From Microbispora siamensis (GTDB lineage Bacteria; Actinomycetota; Actinomycetes; Streptosporangiales; Streptosporangiaceae), in the NCBI RefSeq assembly GCF_016863095.1, contig NZ_BOOF01000036.1, forward strand, positions 58,338 through 122,337: a DNA stretch of 64,000 bases. Reading direction: 5' to 3'. Shown piece after piece: positions 45,843 to 54,149 of this stretch. The position numbers were made by a program, and so were the translations under genes. Every line of letters begins with the position of its first letter. Position 1 is the first letter of the stretch. The notes under the pieces are model-generated. The model worked only from the letters and a program-made list of their open reading frames with translations, did no database searches and was not told the origin of the DNA.

Positions 45843-45890
45843 GATCATGAGGCGCGGATCATGAGGCACGGATCACGATGCGCGGATCAC
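45843..45890. repeat. 14-bp tandem repeat at the SDR 3' end
   Basis: Units GATCATGAGGCGCG, GATCATGAGGCACG and GATCACGATGCGCG follow each other, with a fourth unit begun by GATCAC. The last bases overlap the SDR stop codon (45887-45889). Looks like slippage duplication next to the gene end; copies of the stop codon sequence are included. Confidence 0.75.
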
Positions 45891-46831
45891 AGGTCGAGCA
45901 GGTCCGCCGACACCTGCCAGAGCAGGGTGGCCGCCTCCGGGTCGAGCGCGTACGCCGCGACCCCCCGGCGGGTGCCCTCCCGATTCGGCTCCGCCTCCTG
46001 ACAGTCCTCGAAGTACCGCCCGCTGACGCCGTCCAGGAGTGGCGAGGCCGCAACCAGCACGGACGTGGCCGCGCCCTGCTCGACCGTCTTCCACGTGATG
46101 CCGCCACCGCCCGCCTGGGCGCGCAGGCGCTCGAGCTCCTCCTCGGTGACGTGCCGCTGCAGTGCGGTGCGGATGCCGCCGGGCATGAGCGCGTTGACCG
46201 CGATGCCGTCACCGGCCCACCGCCTGGCGGCCTCGACCGCGAAAAGCACGTTGGCCGTCTTCGACTGCCCGTACGCCAGCCACGGGTCGTACGGGCGCTC
46301 CCGGAAGTGGATGTCGTCGAAGACGACCGGCGAGCGCAGGTGGGCGCTGGAGCTGACCGACACGACGCGGGCGCCACCGGCCGCCGCGAGCGCCGGGTGC
46401 AGGCCGACGGCCAGGGCGAAGTGACCGAGGTGGTTGGTGGCGAACTGCAGTTCCCAGCCCTCCGGCGTCCGGGTCTCCGGGCACGCCATCACCCCGGCGT
46501 TGTTGACGAGGATGTGCAGCGGGCCCTCCCACGCGGCGGCGAACGCGGCGACGGAGGCCCGGTCGGCGAGGTCCAGCGGCGCGACGAGGACGGCCGCGCC
46601 TTCGGTGGTGGCGGCGATGTCCTCCGCGGTCCGCTTGCCCGCGTCGAGGTCGCGGACCGCGATCGTCACCTCCGCGCCCGCAGCGGCCAGCGCCCGGGCG
46701 GTCTCGACGCCGATCCCCGACGCCCCGCCGGTCACGACCGCCCGCCGCCCGCGCAGGTCGACCCCCTCCAGAACCTCGGCCGCGGTGGACTGCCCGGTGA
46801 ACGGCGTCGTGATGCGGTTGGTGTGAGTCAT
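45887..46831 (-). CDS. Short-chain dehydrogenase/reductase (retinol-dehydrogenase-like)
   Basis: A 314-residue SDR. Cofactor motif TGGASGIG at about residues 34-41, NNAGV near 110, catalytic Ser in VSVSSSAH and Tyr-x3-Lys as YGQSK. Arg in IAVRDLD suggests NADP(H) preference. This longer SDR type acts on a range of carbonyl compounds; the substrate is unknown. Divergent from a TetR gene with two palindromes between them. Confidence 0.9.
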   Translation of the reverse strand: MTHTNRITTPFTGQSTAAEVLEGVDLRGRRAVVTGGASGIGVETARALAAAGAEVTIAVRDLDAGKRTAEDIAATTEGAAVLVAPLDLADRASVAAFAAAWEGPLHILVNNAGVMACPETRTPEGWELQFATNHLGHFALAVGLHPALAAAGGARVVSVSSSAHLRSPVVFDDIHFRERPYDPWLAYGQSKTANVLFAVEAARRWAGDGIAVNALMPGGIRTALQRHVTEEELERLRAQAGGGGITWKTVEQGAATSVLVAASPLLDGVSGRYFEDCQEAEPNREGTRRGVAAYALDPEAATLLWQVSADLLDL

Positions 46832-46892
46832 GTTCGTCCCCGTCCCCTACGGCGGCAGGGCCCCTGGAGAGCCCGGCCGCTACAATCAGGAA

Positions 46893-46945
46893 ACCGGAGG
46901 AACCTCCGGTACGTCTGGAACTCTAACCGGAGAATCCTCCGGTTA
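46893..46945. promoter_or_regulatory. Two palindromic operators between SDR and TetR genes
   Basis: Two copies of ACCGGAG-N4-CTCCGGT at 46893-46910 and 46924-46945 (the second extended to TAACCGGAG arms). Their centres are 33 bases apart, about three helical turns, so two dimers would bind the same face. They lie between divergent start codons at 46831 and 46972. Confidence 0.85.
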
Positions 46946-46971
46946 GCAAGCCGAGTCCATATGGAGGAGCC

Positions 46972-47571
46972 GTGTCCACCCCCGCTCGACCGTCCGGAGC
47001 CAAGCCGTTGCGCGCCGACGCCCGGCGCAACCGTGAGCGGTTGCTGGACGTCGCCCTGCGGGCGTTCTCCCAGGACGGGCCGGACGTCACGCTCGACGCG
47101 ATCGCGAAGGAGGCGGGCGTCGGCATCGGCACGCTCTACCGCCATTTCCCCACGAGAGAGGCGCTGATCGAGGCGGTCTACCGCAACGAGCTGGCGAAGC
47201 TGTGCGACGCGGCGGCCGAGCTCGCCGGCGAGATGCCGCCCGACGTGGCGATGCGCACCTGGATGGACCGTTTCGTCGACTACCTGGCGACCAAGCGGGG
47301 CATGGCCGACGCGCTACGCGCCGTGATCGCCTCCGGGGCGAACCCGTACGCGCACAGCCGCGACCGGCTGCTCGGCGCGATCGGCACGCTGCTCGACGCG
47401 GGCGGCGCCGCCGGGACGCTGCGGCGGGACGTGGCGGCCGAGGACGTGCTCACCGGCATGAACGGCATCTGCCTCGCCACGGGCGGGCCCGAGCAGCGCG
47501 AACAGGCCGGGCGCCTGCTCGACCTGCTGATGGACGGCCTGCGCCGGAGAGCACCCGGCGCGGACGCCTGA
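46972..47571 (+). CDS. TetR-family regulator
   Basis: A 199-residue TetR protein starting at GTG. Helix-turn-helix: VTLDAIAKEAGVGIGTLYRHF at about residues 39-59. Divergent from the SDR gene, with a double operator between them, which points to SDR repression and autorepression. The C-terminal domain is the SBP-type common in actinobacterial TetR regulators. Confidence 0.9.
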   Translation: MSTPARPSGAKPLRADARRNRERLLDVALRAFSQDGPDVTLDAIAKEAGVGIGTLYRHFPTREALIEAVYRNELAKLCDAAAELAGEMPPDVAMRTWMDRFVDYLATKRGMADALRAVIASGANPYAHSRDRLLGAIGTLLDAGGAAGTLRRDVAAEDVLTGMNGICLATGGPEQREQAGRLLDLLMDGLRRRAPGADA

Positions 47572-47599
47572 CGACAGGCCGCGCCCGGCGATCCCCTCT

Positions 47600-48196
47600 T
47601 CATCCGACGGCGTGGCCGATCGAGTCGAACGCGACCTTCAGCAGCTCACGGAGGGGAACGGCGCCCTTCTGACGGGTCCAGGTCTCGCCGGCGGCGTCGA
47701 GACAGGCGATCGCGCCGGCGACGACGGCGGCTGCCCGCAGGTCGGCCAGGCCGTCGCCGGGATCGGCCGGGAGCCGCCGCTTGACCTCGGGGAGCAGGTC
47801 GGCCTGCCATTGCAGGTGTTTCTCCAGGCTGCGGGCGCGCAGGGAAGGCGTGCCGTACATCATCTCGGAGATCTTGAGCAGCCGCTCCCGCTCGCCGGGC
47901 GCCTCGTCGATGAGCGCGACCACGTTCAGCAGCGCCGTCCAGAGGGGCTCGTCGTCGGGGCGCTCGGCCAGCGCGGCCGCGGCGCGGGCGCCCTCGCCGG
48001 CCAGGTTGCCGAGGACGACGTCCTCCTTCGTGCCGAAGTAGCGGAAGAACGAGCGCCGGGAGATGCCCGCGGCGGCCGCGATGTCGTCGATCGTCGTCGC
48101 CTCGAAGCCCTTCTCCAGGAACAGTTCCATCGCGACTTCGGCGATCTCCGCGAACGCGGCCCGGCGGGTGCGACTCCACAGGCTCTCGCTGCTCAT
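47600..48196 (-). CDS. TetR-family regulator
   Basis: A 198-residue TetR protein. Helix-turn-helix TTIDDIAAAAGISRRSFFRYF at about residues 34-54. Tail-to-tail with the previous TetR gene, and divergent from the SDR gene at 48306, its likely target; a palindrome lies between them. Confidence 0.9.
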   Translation of the reverse strand: MSSESLWSRTRRAAFAEIAEVAMELFLEKGFEATTIDDIAAAAGISRRSFFRYFGTKEDVVLGNLAGEGARAAAALAERPDDEPLWTALLNVVALIDEAPGERERLLKISEMMYGTPSLRARSLEKHLQWQADLLPEVKRRLPADPGDGLADLRAAAVVAGAIACLDAAGETWTRQKGAVPLRELLKVAFDSIGHAVG

Positions 48197-48246
48197 GCTG
48201 CCTCCTCCGGCCGTGAGCCTATCCAGGCCTGCCCTCGATGTCTAAT

Positions 48247-48261
48247 TGACACTCAGTGCCA
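48247..48261. promoter_or_regulatory. Operator overlapping a -35 element before SDR gene
   Basis: TGACACTCAGTGCCA has 7-base arms around a central C with one mismatched pair. The TTGACA at 48246-48251 is a good -35 and TACGGT at 48270-48275 a possible -10, so a bound repressor would block the promoter. The TetR encoded at 47600 is the candidate. Confidence 0.65.
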
Positions 48262-48305
48262 GACGGTCGTACGGTGACGCAGCAGCCCGTTGAGAAGGAG
48301 TCGCC

Positions 48306-49109
48306 ATGTCCACCGTCGATTACCGCGGTCAGACCGTCCTCATCACCGGCGCCAGCTCCGGCATCGGCGCCGAGTTCGCCCGCCAGATCAGTGCCCGCGG
48401 CGCGAACGTCGTGCTCGTCGCCCGCAGGCAGGACCGGCTTGAGGCTCTCGCCGCCGAGCTCGCCCAGCGGCACCGCGTCGAGGCGACCCCCATCGCCGCG
48501 GACCTGACCACGCCGAAGATCGGCTCCGTCCTCGACCGCGAGCTCGCCCGCCGCGGCATCGAGATCACCGGCATCGTCAACAACGCCGGCTTCGCCACCC
48601 ATGGCCTGTTCCACGAGGAGGACCCGGAACGGCTGGCCGCCGAGATCGCCCTCGACGTCACCAGCGTCGTGGAGATCAGCCGGACGTTCATCGAGCGGCT
48701 GCGCCGCCGCGGTGACGGGTTCCTCGTCAACGTCGCGAGCATGGCGGCCTACCAGGCCAACCCCACGATGGCCGTCTACGGCGCGACCAAGGCGTTCATT
48801 CTCAGCTTCACCGAGGCCCTGTGGTACGAGTCGCGCGGCACCGGGCTGCGCGTGCTCGCCCTGTCCCCCGGCGCCACCGAGACGGAATTCTTCGACGTCG
48901 CCGGAGGCGGCGCGGACGGCGGCACCCGGCGCATGGCCGCTGCGGACGTCGTGAAGACCGCTCTCGCCGCCCTCGACCGCCGCAACCCGCCGCCCAGCGT
49001 GATCGCCGGCCGGGTCAACCGCACCGCCGCCGCTCTCGGCCGGCTCCTCACCCGCCGCCAGGCCACCATGATGATCGGCGCCATGATGAACCGCTCGGCG
49101 GCGGCCTGA
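48306..49109 (+). CDS. Short-chain dehydrogenase/reductase
   Basis: A 267-residue SDR of the DltE-like group: TGASSGIG cofactor motif at residues 15-22, NNAGF near 95, Ser in VNVASMAAYQ, and Tyr-x3-Lys as YGATK. Arg-Arg after VLVARRQDR suggests NADP(H). GAAGGAG precedes the ATG. Probably repressed by the divergent TetR regulator. Confidence 0.9.
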   Translation: MSTVDYRGQTVLITGASSGIGAEFARQISARGANVVLVARRQDRLEALAAELAQRHRVEATPIAADLTTPKIGSVLDRELARRGIEITGIVNNAGFATHGLFHEEDPERLAAEIALDVTSVVEISRTFIERLRRRGDGFLVNVASMAAYQANPTMAVYGATKAFILSFTEALWYESRGTGLRVLALSPGATETEFFDVAGGGADGGTRRMAAADVVKTALAALDRRNPPPSVIAGRVNRTAAALGRLLTRRQATMMIGAMMNRSAAA

Positions 49110-49169
49110 CCCGAGACCAGGTAGCGCTTTCCACGGTGGCCGGAACGGACGAAGCCGGAACCGCCGGGT

Positions 49170-50189
49170 TCAGCCGGCCAGGCGCAGGGCCTCGGCCGCG
49201 ACGGCGTGCCGGAGATCGCGGATGCCGGGCCGGCCCCGCAGCGGGTGGACGTTGTTGGTGAGCAGCACGACAGTCAGCCGGCGGGCGGGATCGACGACCA
49301 GCGACGTGCCGGTGAAGCCCGAGTGGCCGAACGCGCCCGCGAGCGGCCCCACGATGGCCGGGTCGTCGATCCGCACGCCGAGCCCCTGGCGGAAGGCGGC
49401 GCCCGGCACGCCCTGGTCGCGCAGCATCTCGGCGGTCCAGGCGGGAGACAGGACCTGGCCGCCGCCGGTGCGCAGCGCCTCGCCGAAACGCACGAGGTCG
49501 GCGGCGGTGGAGAACAGCCCGGCGTGGCCGGCCACGCCGCCCAGCGCGTGGGCCGTCTCGTCGTGCACCTCACCCCGCACGCAGGTGCCGCGCTTGAACT
49601 CGGTGGCGACGGCCCGGCCCGGCTCGACCGGCCCGTACGTCGTGGCGCCGAGCCCGAGCGGCCCGGTGACCCGCTCACGCACGAGCACGTCCAGCGGCGC
49701 CCCGCCGGCGGCCTCCGCCACCCGCCCGGCCGTGATCATGCCGACGTCGGAGTACACGTGCGTACCCGCCGGCCCCTGCACGGGAGTGGACAGCACCAGG
49801 TCCCAGCGGGCCTCCTCCGGTTCGTTCTCCACCCGGCGGCTCGCGGGCAGGCCCGAGGCGTGCGTCAGCAGGTGCCGTACGGTGATCTCGGGCCGGTGCC
49901 CGTAGAACCGGGGCAGCCGGACGGCCACCGGCTCGTCGAGGTCGAGCGCGCCCTCCTGGGCCAGCGAGACCAGCACCACGGCCGTGAACATCTTGGTCAG
50001 GGAGGCGATGTCGAAGAGCGCGTCCATCGCCACGGGCGGCCGTTCCGCCAGCAGGTCCCCGGACGGGTCGGCGTACCGCACGGCCTCCCCCACGGCGGCC
50101 ATGGCGACCGTGCGCCCGTCCACGGCGATCACGGCGACCGCCGCCGAGGCGACCTCGGGCACCGCGGCCCGCAGGACCTCCTCCAGCAT
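49170..50189 (-). CDS. Serine hydrolase, beta-lactamase family (AmiE-like)
   Basis: A 339-residue penicillin-binding-protein-like hydrolase. SxxK is in IASLTKMF, YxN is varied to YSD in HVYSDVGM, and the third motif is HSG (FGHSGFTG). No signal peptide. It begins 3 bases after murQ in the same operon. In Bacillus subtilis the equivalent position is held by AmiE (YbbE), which removes peptides from MurNAc; the same job is inferred here, in the cytoplasm. Confidence 0.8.
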   Translation of the reverse strand: MLEEVLRAAVPEVASAAVAVIAVDGRTVAMAAVGEAVRYADPSGDLLAERPPVAMDALFDIASLTKMFTAVVLVSLAQEGALDLDEPVAVRLPRFYGHRPEITVRHLLTHASGLPASRRVENEPEEARWDLVLSTPVQGPAGTHVYSDVGMITAGRVAEAAGGAPLDVLVRERVTGPLGLGATTYGPVEPGRAVATEFKRGTCVRGEVHDETAHALGGVAGHAGLFSTAADLVRFGEALRTGGGQVLSPAWTAEMLRDQGVPGAAFRQGLGVRIDDPAIVGPLAGAFGHSGFTGTSLVVDPARRLTVVLLTNNVHPLRGRPGIRDLRHAVAAEALRLAG

Positions 50190-50192
50190 GGG

Positions 50193-51101
50193 TCAAGCGC
50201 TCCTCAGCGCCGGGCCGAGCCGGTTGCCGTGCGCCGCGAGCAGCGCCCGCGCGTCGTCGGCGCCTACACCCCGCTCGATCATCACGACGGCCGTCTTCAC
50301 GTCCCGTCCCGCGCTCTCCAGAACCTCTCTGGCCTGCGGCACCTGCGTGCCGGTGATGTCGGAGACGATGCGGGCCGCCCGGTCGACCAGCTTGGAGTTG
50401 CTGGCCACGACGTCGACCATGAAGTTCCCGTACGTCCGGCCCGATCGGATCATCGTGATCGTGGAGATCATGTTGAGGACCAGCTTCTGGGCCGTGCCGG
50501 CCTTCAGGCGGGTCGAGCCGGTGACCACCTCCGGCCCCACGATGACCTCGATCGCGTGGTCGGCGGCCCGCGCGAGCGGGGTCCCGGCGTTGCAGGCCAG
50601 GCCCACGGTCAGCGCGCCGAGCCGCCGGGCCTGCTCGACCGCCGCGACGACGTACGGCGCGCGCCCGCTGGCGGAGATGCCCACGACGGAGTCGAGCGGG
50701 CCGGCGTGCTTGTCCCGGATCACGGCGGCGCCCGCCTCGGCGTCGTCCTCGGCGCCCTCGACGGAGCGCACCAGCGCGGCCTCGCCGCCCGCGATGATGC
50801 CCTGGACCAGGTCGGGATGGGTGCCGAAGGTCGGCGGGCACTCGGAGGCGTCGAGCACCGCGAGCCGCCCGGAGGTGCCCGCGCCCACGTAGAGGAGCCT
50901 GCCTCCGTCGGCCATCCGCGCCGCGATCGCGTCGATGGCCGTGGAGATCGCCGGGACGGCCCGGCCCACCGCGGCCGGGACGGCGGCGTCGCCCGCGTTC
51001 ATGAGCCGCGCGATCTCCTCCGTCGGGAGCGTGTCGATCCCGCTGTAGCGGGGATCGCTCTGTTCGGTGGCGAGCGCGGCGAGTGATTGCGTCATGGTCA
51101 T
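50193..51101 (-). CDS. murQ: N-acetylmuramic acid 6-phosphate etherase
   Basis: A 302-residue MurQ. The SIS sugar-phosphate fold is visible from YVGAGTSGRLAVLDASECPP, which includes the catalytic glutamate, and the second motif GSTRLKAGTAQKLVLNM. It removes the D-lactyl ether from MurNAc-6-phosphate, giving GlcNAc-6-phosphate and lactate. GAGGA lies just before MTMT. Its start is only 23 bases from the divergent namZ start. Confidence 0.95.
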   Translation of the reverse strand: MTMTQSLAALATEQSDPRYSGIDTLPTEEIARLMNAGDAAVPAAVGRAVPAISTAIDAIAARMADGGRLLYVGAGTSGRLAVLDASECPPTFGTHPDLVQGIIAGGEAALVRSVEGAEDDAEAGAAVIRDKHAGPLDSVVGISASGRAPYVVAAVEQARRLGALTVGLACNAGTPLARAADHAIEVIVGPEVVTGSTRLKAGTAQKLVLNMISTITMIRSGRTYGNFMVDVVASNSKLVDRAARIVSDITGTQVPQAREVLESAGRDVKTAVVMIERGVGADDARALLAAHGNRLGPALRSA

Positions 51102-51124
51102 GGTTCCTCGGCTTCGGAGTCTTC

Positions 51125-52231
51125 ATGGATCGCGTGCGTACGGGGCTTGAGCTGCTGGTGAGCGCGCCGGAAGCCAGGTGGGGGCGGGTGGGCCTCGTCA
51201 CCAACCCCACCGGAGTCCTGCCCGATCTGACCGCCGCCGCACCGGCCCTGCTGGCCGCCGGGGTGCCCGTGACCACGGTGTTCAGCCCCGAGCACGGCCT
51301 GCGCGGCACGGCCCAGGCGGGCGGCGGCGAGGGCGACACCGTCGACCCGGTCACCGGCCTGCCCGTGCTCGACACCTACCGGAGGACCGGCGGCGACCTG
51401 GACGCGCTGGTCGCGTCGTCCGGGGTGGACGCGCTCGTCTTCGACGTGTGCGATGTGGGCGCCCGCTTCTACACCTACGTCTGGACGATGTACGACCTGA
51501 TGGGCTCGGCGGCCCGGCTCGGGCTGCGGTTCGTCGTGCTCGACCGGCCCAACCCGATCGGCGGGGCGGTGGCCGAGGGCCCGGTGCTCGACCCGGCCTA
51601 CGCGAGCTTCGTCGGCCGCGCGGCCCTGCCCGTACGGCACGGCCTCACGCCGGGCGAGATCGCGCTGTCCGTCAACCGCGCGATCGGCGTGGAGCTGGAG
51701 GTCGTGCCGATGGAGGGCTGGCGCAGACAGTGGCACTTCGACCGCACCGGGCTGCCCTGGGTGATGCCGTCGGCCAACATGCCGACCCTCGACACCGCCC
51801 TGGTCTACCCCGGCACCGGGCTGCTCGAGGGCGTGAACGCCGCCGAGGGCCGCGGCACGACCCGGCCGTTCGAGCTGGTCGGCGCGCCGTACGCGGACGG
51901 CCGGTTCGCCGCCGCGCTGAACGACCTCGGCCTGCCCGGCGTGCGCTTCCGCGACACGTGGTTCACCCCGACGTTCGGCAGGCACGCGAGTGTCGTGGTG
52001 CGCGGCGTGCAGGTGCACGTGACCGACCGGGCGGCCTTCCGGCCGGTGCTGACGGGGGTGTCCGTCCTGCACGTGCTGCGCACCCTCTATCCGGGCGACT
52101 TCGCCTGCGAGCCGTTCCTCGACCTGCTGTGGGGCTCGGCGTCGCTGCGCGAGCACCTGGAGGCGGGCCGCGACCCCCGCAGGCTGTGCTCCCCGCCGGG
52201 CCCGCCCCAGGGCGAACTGCTGTACGGCTGA
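51125..52231 (+). CDS. namZ: Exo-beta-N-acetylmuramidase (DUF1343, GH171)
   Basis: A 368-residue DUF1343 protein: GLVTNPTGV near the N-terminus, VFSPEHGLRG, the VFDVCDVGARFYTYVWTMYD motif, VLDRPNPIGG and GLLEGVNAAEGRGTT. The Bacillus homologue NamZ (YbbC) cleaves MurNAc from the non-reducing end of peptidoglycan chains. Unlike that secreted enzyme it has no signal peptide, so it should act on imported fragments. GGAG precedes the ATG. It faces away from murQ. Confidence 0.9.
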   Translation: MDRVRTGLELLVSAPEARWGRVGLVTNPTGVLPDLTAAAPALLAAGVPVTTVFSPEHGLRGTAQAGGGEGDTVDPVTGLPVLDTYRRTGGDLDALVASSGVDALVFDVCDVGARFYTYVWTMYDLMGSAARLGLRFVVLDRPNPIGGAVAEGPVLDPAYASFVGRAALPVRHGLTPGEIALSVNRAIGVELEVVPMEGWRRQWHFDRTGLPWVMPSANMPTLDTALVYPGTGLLEGVNAAEGRGTTRPFELVGAPYADGRFAAALNDLGLPGVRFRDTWFTPTFGRHASVVVRGVQVHVTDRAAFRPVLTGVSVLHVLRTLYPGDFACEPFLDLLWGSASLREHLEAGRDPRRLCSPPGPPQGELLYG

Positions 52232-52233
52232 CA

Positions 52234-53145
52234 TCAGTCCAGCGCGCGGCGGTAGAGCCAGAACACCCGCTCGGTGCGGGCGCCCACCGCCCGGGAGTAG
52301 AAGCGGAGCGGGCCCACCCAGCCGATCTGCGCCGACGTCTGACCCGCGGCGGCCTGGTCGGCGAGGCAGCGGCGCAGCAGCACCCGGCCCACGCCGAGGC
52401 CGCGGGCGGCCTCGGCCGTGCCCATCGGCCCGAACCACAGCGGCCGGGCGCCCCAGGCGGCGAAGCCGAGGATCTCCCCGTCGCGATAGGCCCCGTCGCG
52501 ATAGGCCCCGTCGCGATAGGCCCCGTCGCGATAGGCATAGTGCAGGCCGGTCGCCTGCTCGGCCTCCCAGGCCCACTTGTCGTTCCACTGCTCGCGGACG
52601 AAGGCCACGACTGCTTCCCGCTCTCCGGTCGGCGCCGCCGCGACCGTCACGCCGGCCGCGGCGAGCTTCGCCAGGTCGGCCTCGTGCTCGGCCTCGTCGT
52701 AGCGGGCCGGCAGGTCGGCCGTCATGTTCCAGGCGACCCGGTAGCGCTCGTACCCCAGGCTCTCGGCCAGGCAGGCGGCCGGGGTGTAGCGCACGTCGAT
52801 GCCGGGCCAGGCGTAGCAGGGCGGGTTGCCGGCGAACCTCGCCTCGGTGGCGCCGTATGCCCGCATCCACTCCTCGGCCGCGCCGACCAGCGCCCGCCCG
52901 ATCCCCCGGCCCCGCGCGGCGGGGTCGACGGCGATCAGGTCGACGTGGCCCGAGCCGTCCGCGCCGATCGAGGTGAACACCACGCCCTCGCGGCCCGGCG
53001 TGGCCAGGACCGTCCATGTACGCTCCGGCGGCGGGTCGGCGAGGCGGCGTACGACCAAGGGGGCGTCGTCGACGTCGGCCCACAGCGCGGCGGCGGCCAG
53101 GCGCTCCAGCCGCTCGTCCACCTCGGCGGGAAGGATGTCCGTCAC
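52234..53145 (-). CDS. Tandem-GNAT acetyltransferase coupled to ABC operon
   Basis: A 303-residue protein with two GNAT domains. The first has a complete acetyl-CoA loop, DPAARGRGIGRALVGAAEE (about residues 92-110); the second has EAARGLGVGRVLLRRCLA (about residues 243-260). GTG start overlaps the stop of the ABC ATPase gene (GTGA), so it is the last gene of the importer operon. Between the domains are four copies of AYRDG, encoded by a perfect 15-base repeat. Two-GNAT layout resembles mycothiol synthase, but context argues for an amino-sugar or muropeptide substrate; that is inference. Convergent with namZ, 2 bases apart. Confidence 0.75.
   Translation of the reverse strand: MTDILPAEVDERLERLAAAALWADVDDAPLVVRRLADPPPERTWTVLATPGREGVVFTSIGADGSGHVDLIAVDPAARGRGIGRALVGAAEEWMRAYGATEARFAGNPPCYAWPGIDVRYTPAACLAESLGYERYRVAWNMTADLPARYDEAEHEADLAKLAAAGVTVAAAPTGEREAVVAFVREQWNDKWAWEAEQATGLHYAYRDGAYRDGAYRDGAYRDGEILGFAAWGARPLWFGPMGTAEAARGLGVGRVLLRRCLADQAAAGQTSAQIGWVGPLRFYSRAVGARTERVFWLYRRALD
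52477..52536. repeat. Perfect 15-bp tandem repeat x4 inside GNAT gene
   Basis: CCCGTCGCGATAGGC is repeated four times without a mismatch. On the coding strand it encodes AYRDG units in the linker between two GNAT domains, residues about 204-223. Perfect identity suggests recent expansion, and copy number can vary without frameshift. Confidence 0.95.
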
Positions 53146-54149
53146 TCGCCCACCCCCACCGGGATCACGCTGCGCCGCCTGGGGTGGAAGCAGGCGTGCT
53201 CCTGCTCCGTACCGCCGTCGCGGCCCAGCACGGGCATCTCGCTCTCGCAGCGCTCGGTGCTGAAAGGGCAGCGCCGGGCGAACAGGCAGCCGCCGTCGGG
53301 CTCTCCCTCCCGCTGCATCTCCCTCGGCACGACCCGCTCGGCGCCCGGCCGTTCCAGGCCGTGCAGCACCGGGATCGCCGACAGCAGCGACTGGGTGTAC
53401 GGGTGGACCGGGTCGGCGATGATCTTCTCGGTGGCGCCCCGCTCGACGACCTGGCCGCGGTAGAGCACGTACAGCTCGCCGTCGTCGCCGATGTAGCGGG
53501 CGGTGGCGATGTCGTGGGTGATGAACAGCACGCCCACGCCGAGCCGCTCACGCAGGTCCTTCAGCAGGGCGAGGATGCCCAGGCGCAGCGACACGTCGAT
53601 CATCGAGACGGCCTCGTCGGCGACGAGCACCTCGGGGTCCATCGTGAGCGCGCGGGCGATCACCACGCGCTGGCGCATGCCGCCCGACAGCTGGTGGGGG
53701 TAGCGCGGGAGCACGTAGCCGGGGTCGATGCCGACCATCGCCAGCAGCTCCGCGGCCCGCCCGTCGACCCACGACCTCGGGCGGCCCGTCTGCCGGGCGC
53801 GCAGCCGCAGCGGCGCCTCCAGCGTCTGGTGGATCGTCCGGGTGGGATTGAGCGCCGAGTAGGGGTCCTGGTGGATGAGCTGGACGCGGCGGAAGTACGG
53901 CTGCCGCTTCCGGTGGCTCAGCGACGACATCGGCACGCCGTCGATGACGATCTCGCCGGCGTCGTGGGTCTCCAGCCCGGCGATGATCCGGCCGAGGGTG
54001 GTCTTGCCGCTGCCCGACTCGCCGATGAACGAGACGGCGCCGCCCTTGGCGACGGCGAAGTCCACTCCCCGCAGCGCGGGCACCTCGCGGGCGCCGAGCA
54101 CGCCGCCGCGCTGCTTGAAGATCTTGGTGATGCCGGTCCCCGTGATCAC
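53142..54149 (-). CDS. Peptide-type ABC transporter ATPase (OppF/DppF)
   Basis: A 335-residue ATPase: Walker A GESGSGKTT, signature LSGGMRQRV, Walker B LVADEAVSMID and the C-terminal Opp/Dpp extension with Cys motif CLFARRCPF, which binds an Fe-S cluster in related proteins. The normal Walker B ending DEPVS appears here as DEAVS. Start overlaps the stop of the OppD-type gene. Confidence 0.9.
   Translation of the reverse strand: MITGTGITKIFKQRGGVLGAREVPALRGVDFAVAKGGAVSFIGESGSGKTTLGRIIAGLETHDAGEIVIDGVPMSSLSHRKRQPYFRRVQLIHQDPYSALNPTRTIHQTLEAPLRLRARQTGRPRSWVDGRAAELLAMVGIDPGYVLPRYPHQLSGGMRQRVVIARALTMDPEVLVADEAVSMIDVSLRLGILALLKDLRERLGVGVLFITHDIATARYIGDDGELYVLYRGQVVERGATEKIIADPVHPYTQSLLSAIPVLHGLERPGAERVVPREMQREGEPDGGCLFARRCPFSTERCESEMPVLGRDGGTEQEHACFHPRRRSVIPVGVGE

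Noticed and set aside
45843..45890. CRISPR-like array from regularly repeated 14-mers
   Set aside because: The units are directly adjacent without spacers and there are no cas genes.
52234..53145. Mycothiol synthase MshD
   Set aside because: Both have two GNAT domains and similar length, but the operon context is a muropeptide importer and I cannot identify MshD-specific segments by eye.
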